A stretch of DNA of 64,000 nucleotides from Marivita cryptomonadis (GCF_002115725.1 NZ_JFKD01000001.1:248001-312000), one strand, 5' to 3'. Positions 17,168-26,168 are shown, numbered from the stretch's first letter. Numbers and translations are program-made. Notes: generated by a model not told the origin, from the letters alone.

Positions 17168-17569
17168 TCACTGTGTGTTCAAAGCTTTGTTCCAAGCTTG
17201 TTGAATCTCGACGCCGTTCTCCTGGGCTATGCGCACCAGCAAATCGTCCTTCCTAGTTCCGGACGTTGCTCCAACATCGTTCAATGCTCTCTGGAAGCTG
17301 GTGACGGCCTCGTTTTCCATTCCAAGAGCAGCAAGAGCGATACCTCTTTCCAAGTGCAAGATCGAACCTTCGGCGCGCTCGATTGGAATAAAGCGCATCC
17401 AGCCTCCATACTTTAGTGACCTCTCGCAGTACTTAAGCTTCGTTTCCGGAGGGTTGTCCGTTCCCCGGCATTCTCTGGCGCTAAAGGCTGCGATCATGAT
17501 GCTGAGCCAGAAAACCATGAACACGCCAATACAGAGGCCCAATCCGATCTGTCGGGTCAGTGACTGCAA
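17168..17569 (-). CDS. Hypothetical membrane-anchored protein (133 aa)
   Basis: I do not recognise this protein. It has one N-terminal membrane segment (about residues 8-30, G-L-G-L-C-I-G-V-F-M-V-F-W-L), then a soluble domain with cysteines in E-C-R-G-T...K-Y-C-E-R and a helical TPR-like stretch (L-E-R-G-I-A-L-A-A-L-G-M-E-N-E-A-V-T-S-F-Q-R-A-L). The start is TTG, chosen because AAGGA sits 8 nt upstream and the membrane segment begins just after it. Base composition here is visibly lower in GC than in the flanking permease and ureidoglycolate lyase genes, and it interrupts the purine gene order, so it may have been inserted. Function unknown. Confidence 0.55.
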   Translation of the reverse strand: MQSLTRQIGLGLCIGVFMVFWLSIMIAAFSARECRGTDNPPETKLKYCERSLKYGGWMRFIPIERAEGSILHLERGIALAALGMENEAVTSFQRALNDVGATSGTRKDDLLVRIAQENGVEIQQAWNKALNTQ

Positions 17570-17621
17570 TGCACGCGTCCTTCCCGTTTATGCTTTCTCC
17601 ACGCGATGAGAGACGATTGGC

Positions 17622-18104
17622 TCACGAAACGGTCCATGGCTCATCGAGCCAGTGTTCTTCCAGATTTACCCCATCGCCGATCCGGTCGATCACGGCGAAC
17701 AGCCCGGTTCCGGCCAGCGGGGTCAAAACCCCGTGCCAGGTGTTGCGGTGAATGTTGATCGCCTGACCGCCTTGAGTCAGGAAGGCGCGCGGTGCGCCGG
17801 GTGCGCCGCCAGCGTCCGGGGCGACGATCACCAGAAACGGATCATGGCTCATCGGGACAAAGGCCTGACTGCCCAAAGGGTGCCGTTCCATCAGGTCGAG
17901 CGTATAGGGCAGGCTGCGCAGCTCGGCCTTGAAGAGGCTGATCCCGGCGCGACCATCTGCGAAGTCGAGTGATGCGCGGTCATGGTAGCGGCCGCAAAGG
18001 CCCTGATTGATGAGCTTGTCCGGGTCGCCCGCGCAATCGAGCAGGTCGCCGAACGGGGCGAAGGCGGTGGCCGTCATCGGCTCTGTGAGGATCTGACGGG
18101 TCAT
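17622..18104 (-). CDS. allA: Ureidoglycolate lyase
   Basis: The enzyme splits (S)-ureidoglycolate to glyoxylate and urea, the last ureide step. The 160-aa cupin-like protein has the family's F-A-P-F-G-D start, the Y-H-D-R-A-S-L-D-F motif and N-I-H-R-N-T-W-H-G-V-L-T-P-L near residue 120. I start at the ATG overlapping the upstream stop codon (ATGA), giving translational coupling to the allantoinase-decarboxylase gene; an in-frame start 18 codons earlier lies inside that gene and is less likely. The glyoxylate produced is the substrate for the bhc cycle encoded 3-8 kb away. Confidence 0.92.
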   Translation of the reverse strand: MTRQILTEPMTATAFAPFGDLLDCAGDPDKLINQGLCGRYHDRASLDFADGRAGISLFKAELRSLPYTLDLMERHPLGSQAFVPMSHDPFLVIVAPDAGGAPGAPRAFLTQGGQAINIHRNTWHGVLTPLAGTGLFAVIDRIGDGVNLEEHWLDEPWTVS

Positions 18105-19513
18105 GCGCCTAGCTTGTCCAAAAGCCGCAATTCGGCGATGCGTTCGACCTGACGGCATGCTTCGGCGAATTCGGTATCGCGGTCGTTTTCGATGCGACGG
18201 TGGAACGCGTCGAGGATGCTTGCCTTGGTGTTGTCCTTGACCGCGATGATGAACGGAAACCCGTGGCGTGCGACATAGTCGGTGTTCAATTTCTGGAACG
18301 TGACGCGTTCGTCGTCGGTCAGCATGTCGAGGCCTGCACCCGCCTGTTCGGCCGTGGACTCGGCGGTCAGACGACCCGCAGCGGCGAGTTTGCCGGCAAG
18401 GTCAGGGTGGGCGTTCAGCACGCCAAGGCGTTCGTCGTCCGTGGCTGTGCGGAAGGCGCGGAAGAGCAGGCTGTGCACGCCGCGCGCGGTGTCATGGGTC
18501 GGGCCGGATTCGTAGGCGCAAGCGCGTTCAGCGATCCACGGGGAATGCTCGAAAATGCCACCGAAGGCTGTGACGAAATCTTCCTGTGACATGTCAGACG
18601 GACGCTGCGCGGTGGGCGCGGGGTGTTCCTTGGCCCAGTGCTGCGCGATCTGTTGACGCGTGGCGAACCAGACGCCCTCGTGTCCCGCCATGTAATCCAA
18701 GGCCCGTTTGAGCGCGGCGGCGCGACCGGGACGACCGGCGATGCGGCAGTGCAGGCCTATAGAAAGCATCTTGGGCGACCCTTCGGCGCCTTCTGCATAG
18801 AGGTAATCGAAGCTGTCCTTGAGATAGCTTTCGAACTGGTCACCGGTGGTAAAGCCCGCCTGAATGCCGAACCGCATGTCGTTGCAATCCATCGTGTAGG
18901 GCATGATGAGCTGGTCGATTTCGCCAAAGCGCGACCAATAGGGCAGGTCGTCGGCATAACTGTCGGCGACGTAATCGAACCCGCCCTGTTCCGCGACCAG
19001 ACGCACCGTGTTGTTCGAACAACGCCCGGTGTACCAGCCTTTGGGCGGTTCCCCGACCACTTCGGTGTGCAAGCGGATCGCCTCAACGATCTGGGCGCGT
19101 TCCTCGGCCTCGGGCATGTCCTTGTGTTCGACCCATTTCAGGCCATGCGAGGCGATCTCCCACCCGGCGTCCTTCATCGCAGCGACCTGTTCAGGCGCAC
19201 GCGCCAAGGCGCTGGTCACGGCATAGACGGTAATGGGGATGTCCTTCATCATCCGGTGCAGACGCCAGAACCCGGCGCGCGATCCGTATTCGTAGAGCGA
19301 CTCCATGTTCCAGTGTCGCTGACCCGGCCACGGCTGTGCGCCGGTGATCTCGGACAGGAACGCCTCGGATGCGGCATCGCCGTGCAGGATGTTGTTCTCG
19401 CCGCCCTCTTCGTAGTTCATCACGATCTGTACGGCGATCTTGGCGCCACCGGGCCAATTGGCCTTGGGCGGGTTGGGGCCGTATCCTGTCATGTCACGGG
19501 GGTAGCGTTTCAC
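18101..19513 (-). CDS. puuE-uraD: Bifunctional allantoinase PuuE / OHCU decarboxylase UraD
   Basis: One 470-aa polypeptide joins two consecutive purine-degradation enzymes. Residues ~1-300 are a PuuE-type allantoinase of the polysaccharide-deacetylase fold (N-Y-E-E-G-G-E-N-N-I-L-H-G, W-E-I-A-S-H-G-L-K-W, G-W-Y-T-G-R-C-S). Residues ~305-470 are an OHCU decarboxylase (H-P-D-L-A-G-K catalytic segment and N-x-x-Y-x-x-R-H-G-F-P-F-I-I-A-V-K). OHCU decarboxylase makes S-allantoin and allantoinase opens it to allantoate, so the fusion couples adjacent steps. The HIU hydrolase supplying OHCU is divergently transcribed next door. Such fusions are known in some bacteria. Confidence 0.93.
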   Translation of the reverse strand: MKRYPRDMTGYGPNPPKANWPGGAKIAVQIVMNYEEGGENNILHGDAASEAFLSEITGAQPWPGQRHWNMESLYEYGSRAGFWRLHRMMKDIPITVYAVTSALARAPEQVAAMKDAGWEIASHGLKWVEHKDMPEAEERAQIVEAIRLHTEVVGEPPKGWYTGRCSNNTVRLVAEQGGFDYVADSYADDLPYWSRFGEIDQLIMPYTMDCNDMRFGIQAGFTTGDQFESYLKDSFDYLYAEGAEGSPKMLSIGLHCRIAGRPGRAAALKRALDYMAGHEGVWFATRQQIAQHWAKEHPAPTAQRPSDMSQEDFVTAFGGIFEHSPWIAERACAYESGPTHDTARGVHSLLFRAFRTATDDERLGVLNAHPDLAGKLAAAGRLTAESTAEQAGAGLDMLTDDERVTFQKLNTDYVARHGFPFIIAVKDNTKASILDAFHRRIENDRDTEFAEACRQVERIAELRLLDKLGA

Positions 19514-19662
19514 GTCGGTGTCCTCCTGAGTGGTTGTCTGTGTAATCCGAATAATCCAAATCGTTTTTCAAGAAATCCCGAAAGCTGTCTCAAATGGCTT
19601 ATCGTTTGCGCATTTTGCGAAGATGGCTGCATAAAGAGGCACTCACACACGAGGAGAGCGCA

Positions 19663-20019
19663 ATGTCCGGTTATTTGACGACCCATGTTCTGGATACCGC
19701 GCGGGGCTGCCCCGCCGAGGGGATCAGAATTGTTCTGTCCCGCGTGACCGATGCCGGGCTTGAGCAGATCGCAGAAACCGTGACCAACGACGATGGGCGC
19801 ACCAATCGTCCTATCCTTCCGGCAGAGCAGTTCCAGACTGGGACCTACGAGTTGGTGTTCTTTGCGGGGGATTACCTGCGGGCGTCAGGACAGGCGGGAG
19901 ACGATCCGCTGTTCCTTAATCAGGTGCCGATCCGCTTTGGCATGTCGGACGCGGCGGCGCATTATCACGTGCCGTTGCTGCTGTCGCCTTACGGGTATTC
20001 GACCTATCGGGGCAGTTAA
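19663..20019 (+). CDS. uraH: 5-hydroxyisourate hydrolase
   Basis: A transthyretin-like protein of 118 aa that hydrolyses 5-hydroxyisourate, the product of urate oxidation, to OHCU. Signature features: T-T-H-V-L-D at the N-terminus, the arginine in G-R-T-N-R-P, and the invariant C-terminal Y-R-G-S. The start at M-S-G-Y-L-T-T-H is chosen because GAGGAGAG directly precedes it and the family begins here; the open frame extends 23 codons further upstream. It is divergent from the PuuE-UraD gene with a 149-bp shared promoter region. Confidence 0.94.
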   Translation: MSGYLTTHVLDTARGCPAEGIRIVLSRVTDAGLEQIAETVTNDDGRTNRPILPAEQFQTGTYELVFFAGDYLRASGQAGDDPLFLNQVPIRFGMSDAAAHYHVPLLLSPYGYSTYRGS

Positions 20020-20275
20020 GAAGACTGCGCCTTTTGTCATTGAAGTGGCCCTGCTGTTTCGGGCTGCTTTGCGCCTGAATCAAGATGCATCTGGTTTAGG
20101 TTTCATGCCGCTTGGTTGATCCGTACCGGGTCAAACTATGCGTCGACGTGAGTTCTTGATATCCGTCTTAAAGCGCCCTCGAGATGATCGTGTGAAAATC
20201 GGCAAGTGAGGATGAAACCGACATCCGGGTCGCTGTCTGGCGGGATGGATGCGTGGAAACGGTCAGTTTGTGTCC

Positions 20276-21337
20276 ATGACCGTTTCGACACATACAGCTG
20301 GGCCGCCAATGTCCCGCACGCTTCAAGGCATCGTTTGTGTGGTGGCTGGAATGGTGCTGTTTGTTGGTCAGGACCTTTTGATGAAGGGTATGCTGACCAT
20401 CTACCCCGTGTGGATGCTGATCTTCGTCCGTTCGGTTGTTGCCTTGCTGACCCTGCTTCCACTGGTCCTCTGGCTGGGTGCGCCGCACCGCATCTCTACG
20501 CCGCTCTGGCCGTGGTATCTGGCCCGTGCGGTTCTGTTTGCCGGCGGTTTTGCGATGTTTTACGCGGCCTTTCCCTTTATGGGTCTGGCCGAGGTCACCA
20601 CGCTGTTTTTCGCGGCACCGCTGATGACGGCAACCCTCGCGGCTGTGTTCTTGCAGGAAAAGATCGGGATTCACCGCATTCTTGCGTTGCTGGTGGGGTT
20701 CTTGGGCGTTGTGATCGCGGTGAACCCGACGGGTGGATCCTTCGGCTGGGTTTCGATCCTGCCGGTCATGACGGCGCTGACCTACGCGATCAGCCAGACT
20801 ATTGTGCGCAAGATCGGAGAGCAGGACACATCACTTGTGATCGGTCTTTATACGATCTCGTTGTCCGGTGTGGTGATCATCCCAATCGGCTTTGCGGTGA
20901 CGCAGATGATCGAGATCACGCCGGAGCTTATCCATCTTCGCATGACATGGCCCGTCCCCAGTTTTGATGGTCTTGGCATGTTGGCGCTGCTGGGGGCTAT
21001 TGGGACAGTGGCCTACACGCTGGTGTCGCGCGCCTACCAGATCGCGAACGCCAGCGTGATCGCCCCGTTTGACTATAGCTACCTGCCGCTTGCCGCGCTT
21101 CTTGGATACCTCGTTTGGGGCGAAGTTCCGCATTTCACAACCTTTGTGGGCATGGTTCTGATCGTGAGCAGCGGCATGTACACGGCCTACCGCGAGTTGC
21201 GTATCGAGCGCGAGGCCAACGACAACCCGCCAACGGCCCAAACGGTCTTTACGCCCGGCGCTCCTGCTGTGATCTTAGTGGATGCGCTGGATGCCGAAGC
21301 GGCTGATCCGGAACAGGAGGTGCCGTCCCGGGAATGA
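20276..21337 (+). CDS. DMT superfamily transporter (EamA domains)
   Basis: A ten-helix drug/metabolite transporter with two EamA repeats and a hydrophilic C-terminal tail of ~45 residues. The E-K-I-G-I-H-R-I-L-A-L-L-V-G-F-L-G-V motif ends the first repeat. Substrate and direction are not predictable. It sits between uraH and the LysR gene of the purine region, so a purine, ureide or amino-acid substrate is possible. The start is uncertain: ATGs at 20249, 20276 and 20309 are all in frame and none has a strong ribosome site; I use the middle one. Confidence 0.8.
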   Translation: MTVSTHTAGPPMSRTLQGIVCVVAGMVLFVGQDLLMKGMLTIYPVWMLIFVRSVVALLTLLPLVLWLGAPHRISTPLWPWYLARAVLFAGGFAMFYAAFPFMGLAEVTTLFFAAPLMTATLAAVFLQEKIGIHRILALLVGFLGVVIAVNPTGGSFGWVSILPVMTALTYAISQTIVRKIGEQDTSLVIGLYTISLSGVVIIPIGFAVTQMIEITPELIHLRMTWPVPSFDGLGMLALLGAIGTVAYTLVSRAYQIANASVIAPFDYSYLPLAALLGYLVWGEVPHFTTFVGMVLIVSSGMYTAYRELRIEREANDNPPTAQTVFTPGAPAVILVDALDAEAADPEQEVPSRE

Positions 21338-21350
21338 CGTCAGGCACGTT

Positions 21351-22259
21351 TCATGCGCTTTTGATCGCGGTCCCGATCCTGCCGATGACGAAATCCATGA
21401 AGAGCCGCGTTTTCGGATCCTGCCTGCGCCGATGGGTGAAAAGGCAGGCCATCTGAACAGGGACGGGTGGCGTGTCTTTGGCCACAGCGACAAGACGCCC
21501 GGCGCGCAGGTGGTCGGCAACCTCGAACACGGGTTTGAGCGCGATGCCCTGACCATCCAGCGCCCAGTCTGTCAGCACATCGCCATCATCGGATTCGAAC
21601 CGTCCCCGGACCTTGAACCGCTTGGGGCCGTCGGCGGTTTGCAACCGCCATTGGAATTCGGTCGCGCCCGGAAACCGCAGGTTCAGGCATTCGTGGTTCT
21701 GACTCAGCAGGTCGTCGCCCGTGTTGGGCATGCCGCGTGCCTTGATATAACCGGGTGCTGCGCAGAGCACCCTATCGACATCGGCGATCTTGCGGATACG
21801 TAGCGTGCTGTCTTCGGGTTCACCCAGAAACACCGCGAGGTCGAGGCCTTCTGTGGTCAGGTCAACCTTACGGTCCGTGAGGCGCAACCGTACGGACACC
21901 TCGGGGTACTGTTCGATAAAGGCAGGCACCTGCGGCGCGATCAGGCGGCGACCGACGCCCAAGGGGGCGGCGACATAGATCGACCCCCTCGGGTTTTCGG
22001 TGATGTCGACCACCTGCGCCTCGGCGGCCTCAACCGCTTCGAGCACTTCGACGGCGCCGGCGTAGAACAGCCGTCCCTGTTCGGTCGGTGTCAGGTTGCG
22101 GGTGGTGCGTTGGAACAGGCGGACGGACAGATGTTCCTCAAGCTGTGCGATCCGCGTCGAGGTGACGGCAGGCGAAATGCGCAAATCGCGACCAGCGGCG
22201 GACATGCTGCCCAATTCGTAGACACGAACGAAGGTTCTGATGTTGTCGAGATAGGACAT
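21351..22259 (-). CDS. LysR-family transcriptional regulator next to puuD
   Basis: A 302-aa LysR regulator: N-terminal winged helix (residues 1-60, F-V-R-V-Y-E-L-G-S-M-S-A-A-G-R-D-L) and a C-terminal effector-binding domain. The frame is open 52 codons further upstream, but the conserved M-S-Y-L-D-N-I-R-T-F-V beginning marks the start. It is divergent from puuD with 99 bp between starts, the usual layout of a LysR gene and its target, so control of urate oxidation is likely. The effector is unknown. The sequence belongs to the DsdC/CrgA-like subgroup (R-L-F-Q-R-T-T-R-N-L-T-P-T-E-Q-G). Confidence 0.87.
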   Translation of the reverse strand: MSYLDNIRTFVRVYELGSMSAAGRDLRISPAVTSTRIAQLEEHLSVRLFQRTTRNLTPTEQGRLFYAGAVEVLEAVEAAEAQVVDITENPRGSIYVAAPLGVGRRLIAPQVPAFIEQYPEVSVRLRLTDRKVDLTTEGLDLAVFLGEPEDSTLRIRKIADVDRVLCAAPGYIKARGMPNTGDDLLSQNHECLNLRFPGATEFQWRLQTADGPKRFKVRGRFESDDGDVLTDWALDGQGIALKPVFEVADHLRAGRLVAVAKDTPPVPVQMACLFTHRRRQDPKTRLFMDFVIGRIGTAIKSA

Positions 22260-22358
22260 TATTCGGAGATTCTTGATACAGCTTGGGTTTTCATCGGAAT
22301 AGCAGAAGAATGGCTCTGCCGCTAGGTTGTCGGAAACTGCCAAAGGGAGCCTCTTGCC

Positions 22359-23585
22359 ATGTATGATTTCGCCGTTCTTTGGGACTGGATCGCCTTTGCG
22401 GTACGGTGGTTGCACGTCATCACCGCGATGGCATGGATCGGCGCGTCATTCTTTTTCATCGCTCTGGATCTGGGATTGAGAAAGGCCGCCCATGCGCCTG
22501 TTGGCGTGTCGGGTGAAGAATGGCAGGTGCATGGCGGGGGGTTCTACCACATCCAGAAATATCTGGTCGCCCCCGAGAACATGCCCGAACACCTGATCTG
22601 GCACAAATGGCAGAGCTATATCACCTGGGTGTCTGGGGCGGCTTTGCTCATGATCGTGTACTGGGTCGGGGGCGAATTGTTCTTGCTCGACCCGACCAAG
22701 GCTGATCTTGCGCTTTGGCAGGGGATTGCGATCTCGGGTTTGTCTTTGACCATTGGCTGGTTGCTTTATGACTTCCTGTGCAAGTCGTCCTTGGGGGAAC
22801 AGCCGACCCTCCTCATGGTACTTTTGTTCGTGATCCTTGTGATCATGGCGTGGGGCTATGATCAGGTGTTCACGGGCCGTGCGGCGCTGCTGCATCTGGG
22901 GGCGTTCACGGCGACGATCATGACGGCCAACGTGTTCTTTATCATCATGCCGAACCAGCGGATCGTGGTGGCAGACCTCAAGGCTGGGCGCACGCCGGAT
23001 CCCAAGTATGGCAAGATCGCCAAGCTGCGATCGACGCACAACAACTACCTCACCCTGCCGGTGATCTTCCTGATGCTGTCGAACCACTACCCGCTGGCCT
23101 TTGGCACCGAGTTCGCGTGGCTGATCGCGTCACTGGTGTTCCTGATGGGGGTCACGATCCGGCACTACTTCAACTCCATGCATGCGGGCAAAGGCCAGCC
23201 GAACTGGACCTGGGCTGTGACGGCAGTGATCTTTATCGCGATTGCATGGCTGTCGACGCTGGGCGGGACCGAGACCTATGACGAGGCGGCGGAGCGTCCT
23301 TTAACAGCCTTCGAGCAGCAGTTTGCATCTGCTGATGGGTTTGAGGATGCCTATAACGTTGTGCAGGGCAATTGTTCGATGTGCCACGCCCGTGAGCCGC
23401 TTTGGGATGGCATCCGCTGGGCGCCCAAGGGTGTCTATCTGGAGACCGAGGCGGACGTGGCGCAGCACGCGCAGCAGATCTACCTGCAAGCGGGACGGTC
23501 GCACGCGATGCCGCCGCCGAACGCGATCCAGATGGATGCCGAAGCGCGGGCGCAGATCGTCGCGTGGTATCGGAACGCGGATTGA
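22359..23585 (+). CDS. puuD: Membrane-bound urate hydroxylase with cytochrome c domain
   Basis: This 408-aa enzyme oxidises urate to 5-hydroxyisourate. The N-terminal ~300 residues hold about eight membrane helices (W-L-H-V-I-T-A-M-A-W-I-G-A-S-F-F-F opens the first) and H-H/H-G-G-G-F-Y motifs; the C-terminus is a cytochrome c domain with a C-S-M-C-H heme site and an axial M-P-P-P-N segment. That architecture is specific to PuuD. Electrons would pass to the respiratory chain rather than to O2 with peroxide release. AAAGGGAG precedes the ATG. It feeds UraH and the PuuE-UraD fusion upstream. Confidence 0.94.
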   Translation: MYDFAVLWDWIAFAVRWLHVITAMAWIGASFFFIALDLGLRKAAHAPVGVSGEEWQVHGGGFYHIQKYLVAPENMPEHLIWHKWQSYITWVSGAALLMIVYWVGGELFLLDPTKADLALWQGIAISGLSLTIGWLLYDFLCKSSLGEQPTLLMVLLFVILVIMAWGYDQVFTGRAALLHLGAFTATIMTANVFFIIMPNQRIVVADLKAGRTPDPKYGKIAKLRSTHNNYLTLPVIFLMLSNHYPLAFGTEFAWLIASLVFLMGVTIRHYFNSMHAGKGQPNWTWAVTAVIFIAIAWLSTLGGTETYDEAAERPLTAFEQQFASADGFEDAYNVVQGNCSMCHAREPLWDGIRWAPKGVYLETEADVAQHAQQIYLQAGRSHAMPPPNAIQMDAEARAQIVAWYRNAD

Positions 23586-23590
23586 TCGGC

Positions 23591-23635
23591 GGGAGACTTT
23601 TCGAAAAGTCTCCCGCAATTCTTCGAAGAATTGCG
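23591..23635. terminator. Twin perfect palindromes between convergent genes
   Basis: Two perfect palindromes lie end to end between puuD and the alcohol dehydrogenase gene: a 24-bp one at 23591-23614 (half-site GGGAGACTTTTC) and a 22-bp one at 23614-23635 (half-site CGCAATTCTTC). Each would form a hairpin in either transcript. They most likely act as a bidirectional terminator; their regular form also suggests a dispersed repeat family. Confidence 0.6.
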
Positions 23636-23640
23636 CGCCC

Positions 23641-24795
23641 TTAAAGCACAGACTCAAACAACGCCTGCGTGTTGGCCTCGGTCATCTCGACCGGATTGCC
23701 GCCTGTGGACGGGTCGTTCAAAGCGTCGCGGACCAGCACGTCGAGGTTGGCATCCTTTACTCCCAGATCGGTGAGCGTTTTCGGGATCGCGAAGCCCGCG
23801 TTGAACTGATCGACAAAGGCGCAGAAGCCGTCGAAGCCGCCGTCGATGCCGAGATAGCCCGCCGCGCGGTCAAAGCGGTCGCGGATCGCGTCGGCGTTGA
23901 ACTTGAGCACGGTGGGCATGAAGACGGCGTTGGTGGTGCCGTGGTGCGTGTGGTGATGCGCGCCGATGGGGTGCGACAGCGCATGGATCGCGCCGAGGCC
24001 TTTCTGGAAGGCGGTCGCGCCCATGGCGGCGGCGCTCATCATGTTGGCGCGGGCTTCGATGTCTGTCCCGTCGGCATAGGCGCGCGGCAGGTTGTCGACG
24101 ACAAGTTTCATTCCTTCGAGCGCGATGCCTTGGCTCATCGGGTGGTAATGCGGGCTGGAATAGGCCTCGACACAGTGGGCGAAGGCATCAAGCCCGGTGC
24201 CTGCGGTGATGAACTTGGGCATGCCCACGGTGAGTTCGGGGTCGCAGATCACCACGGCGGGCAGCATCTTGGGGTGGAAGATGATCTTTTTCTCGTGGCT
24301 TTCCGAATTGGTGATGACGCTGGCGCGGCCCACCTCAGATCCGGTGCCAGCGGTTGTGGGCACGGCGACGATGGGGTGGATGCCAGCAGGGTCGGCGCGG
24401 GTCCACCAGTCGCCGATATCCTCAAAGTCCCACAGCGGGCGGGACTGACCCGCCATGAAGGCCAGTGTCTTGGCAAGGTCGAGGCCGGAGCCGCCGCCAA
24501 AGGCGATGACGCCGTCAAAACCGCCTTCACGGTAGACCTTGAGGCCTTCTTCGACGTTCTTTTCATTCGGGTTGGGATCGACATCCGAGAACATCGCGCG
24601 GCCCAGACCCGCCTGTTCGACAAGGTTCAGGGTCTTGGTGGTGATCTCCATATCCGCAAGGCCCCGGTCGGTGACGAGGAGCGGCTTGGAGATGCCAGCG
24701 GCAAGGCACGCCTCGGCGATTTCCGAGATGCGGCCCGCGCCGAAGCGGATGGCGGTGGGGTAGGACCAGTTTGCAGTGAGTGCCATTGCGGTCAT
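23641..24795 (-). CDS. Iron-containing alcohol dehydrogenase
   Basis: A 384-aa group III (Fe-dependent) alcohol dehydrogenase: NAD-binding G-G-G-S-G-L-D-L-A-K near residue 100, T-T-A-G-T-G-S-E-V, and the metal-binding histidines in A-L-S-H-P-I-G-A-H-H-H-T-H-H-G-T-T-N-A-V. It would oxidise a primary alcohol group to an aldehyde for the dehydrogenase encoded immediately upstream, whose stop codon it overlaps by 4 bp (ATGA); that overlap decides the start, although another ATG lies three codons later. It is the last gene of an eight-gene operon. The natural substrate is unknown; gene context suggests an amino alcohol or its gamma-glutamyl derivative. Confidence 0.88.
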   Translation of the reverse strand: MTAMALTANWSYPTAIRFGAGRISEIAEACLAAGISKPLLVTDRGLADMEITTKTLNLVEQAGLGRAMFSDVDPNPNEKNVEEGLKVYREGGFDGVIAFGGGSGLDLAKTLAFMAGQSRPLWDFEDIGDWWTRADPAGIHPIVAVPTTAGTGSEVGRASVITNSESHEKKIIFHPKMLPAVVICDPELTVGMPKFITAGTGLDAFAHCVEAYSSPHYHPMSQGIALEGMKLVVDNLPRAYADGTDIEARANMMSAAAMGATAFQKGLGAIHALSHPIGAHHHTHHGTTNAVFMPTVLKFNADAIRDRFDRAAGYLGIDGGFDGFCAFVDQFNAGFAIPKTLTDLGVKDANLDVLVRDALNDPSTGGNPVEMTEANTQALFESVL

Positions 24796-26168
24796 GCCTT
24801 CTTGAGGTGGTAGGATTTGGGGCGAGTCAGAGCCTGATACGCCAGTTTCGATAGACCTTGCCCGCGGCCGGTGTCTTTGCACCCAGTCCAGCAGAGCGCG
24901 GGGTCGAGGTAGTCGCAGCGGTTGAGGAAGACGGTGCCGGTTTCGATCCGGTCACCAAGCGCCTCAGCGGTTGCGATGTCGGCGGACCAAATGGAGGCGG
25001 TGAGGCCGAATTGGCTGTCATTCATCAGGGCGATGGCTTCTTCGTCGTCTTTGACGGGCATGATGCCGACAACGGGGCCGAAGCTTTCGTCGCGCATGAC
25101 GCGCATCTTGTGGGTGACGTTGGTCAGGATCTGTGGGGTCAGGTAAGCACCGCCATCGTCGGCTGGCATGGTGTCGATATGCGCTTTCGCGCCATCGGCC
25201 AGAGCTTCTTTGATCTGAGCGCGGACTTCCTTGGCGAAACGCACATTGGCCATGGGTCCCATGGTTGTGTCCGGATCCAGAGGGTTGCCGAGTTTCTGCG
25301 CGTTGACCCATGCGACGGCCTTTTCGACGAACTGGTCGTAGAGGTTTTCATGTACGTAGATGCGTTCGATGCCACAACAGCATTGGCCCGAGTTGAACAT
25401 CGCACCATCCAGCAGCGTATCGACTGCCGCGTCGATATTGGCGTCGGCGCGGACATAGCCGGGGTCTTTGCCGCCAAGTTCGGTCGAGACGGGCATGAAC
25501 GTACCAGCCGCCGCGCGTTCGATGGCCTGACCACCGCCGACCGATCCGGTGAAGTTTACGAAGTCCACTGCCCGTTCCGAAAGCAGGGCAGAGGTCGTGT
25601 CGTGGTCGAGGACGAGGTTCTGGAATACGTCCGCAGGAACGCCCGCCGCATGGAAGGCTTCGGCCAGATGGTCGCCTACGGCCAGCGTTTGGCCAGCGTG
25701 CTTCAGGATCACGGTATTGCCCGCGATAAGGGCAGGGGCCACGGTGTTGATTGCGGTCATGTAGGGGTAATTCCACGGCGCGATAACCAGAACGGTGCCC
25801 CACGGGGTGCGCTTGATCACACGGCGGAAGGCATCGCTGTCTTCGATCTCCAGTGGGGCGAGGCTGTCTTCGGCCACGTCTGCCATGTAGGTCAGACGTT
25901 CGTTGAAGCCGCCGAATTCGCCACCGTAGCGGATCGGACGGCCCATCTGGTGCGCCAGTTCGGTCGTCATGCGGTCTTGCTGCGTGCCAATGATCTCGGC
26001 TGCTTTGCGGACCATCGCGATGCGTTGGGAGACAGGGCGCGCGGCCCAGTCGGCTTGGGCGGCTTTGGCGCGGTTGGCGGCGGCAAAGGCAGCGTCTTTG
26101 GTCAGCACTTCGCGCGTAAGATACACCGATCCGTCAATCGGTGAGATCAGGTCTACGGTCTTGGTCAT
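24792..26168 (-). CDS. Aldehyde dehydrogenase family protein
   Basis: A 458-aa NAD(P)-dependent aldehyde dehydrogenase. Recognisable motifs are the cofactor-binding A-P-W-N-Y-P segment, the catalytic glutamate in S-T-E-L-G-G-K-D-P-G and the nucleophile region F-N-S-G-Q-C-C-C-G-I-E-R. It should oxidise the aldehyde made by the adjacent iron alcohol dehydrogenase to a carboxylate. It overlaps the NTF2-like gene upstream and the alcohol dehydrogenase downstream by 4 bp each, so the three are translationally coupled. Specific substrate not determinable. Confidence 0.9.
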   Translation of the reverse strand: MTKTVDLISPIDGSVYLTREVLTKDAAFAAANRAKAAQADWAARPVSQRIAMVRKAAEIIGTQQDRMTTELAHQMGRPIRYGGEFGGFNERLTYMADVAEDSLAPLEIEDSDAFRRVIKRTPWGTVLVIAPWNYPYMTAINTVAPALIAGNTVILKHAGQTLAVGDHLAEAFHAAGVPADVFQNLVLDHDTTSALLSERAVDFVNFTGSVGGGQAIERAAAGTFMPVSTELGGKDPGYVRADANIDAAVDTLLDGAMFNSGQCCCGIERIYVHENLYDQFVEKAVAWVNAQKLGNPLDPDTTMGPMANVRFAKEVRAQIKEALADGAKAHIDTMPADDGGAYLTPQILTNVTHKMRVMRDESFGPVVGIMPVKDDEEAIALMNDSQFGLTASIWSADIATAEALGDRIETGTVFLNRCDYLDPALCWTGCKDTGRGQGLSKLAYQALTRPKSYHLKKA

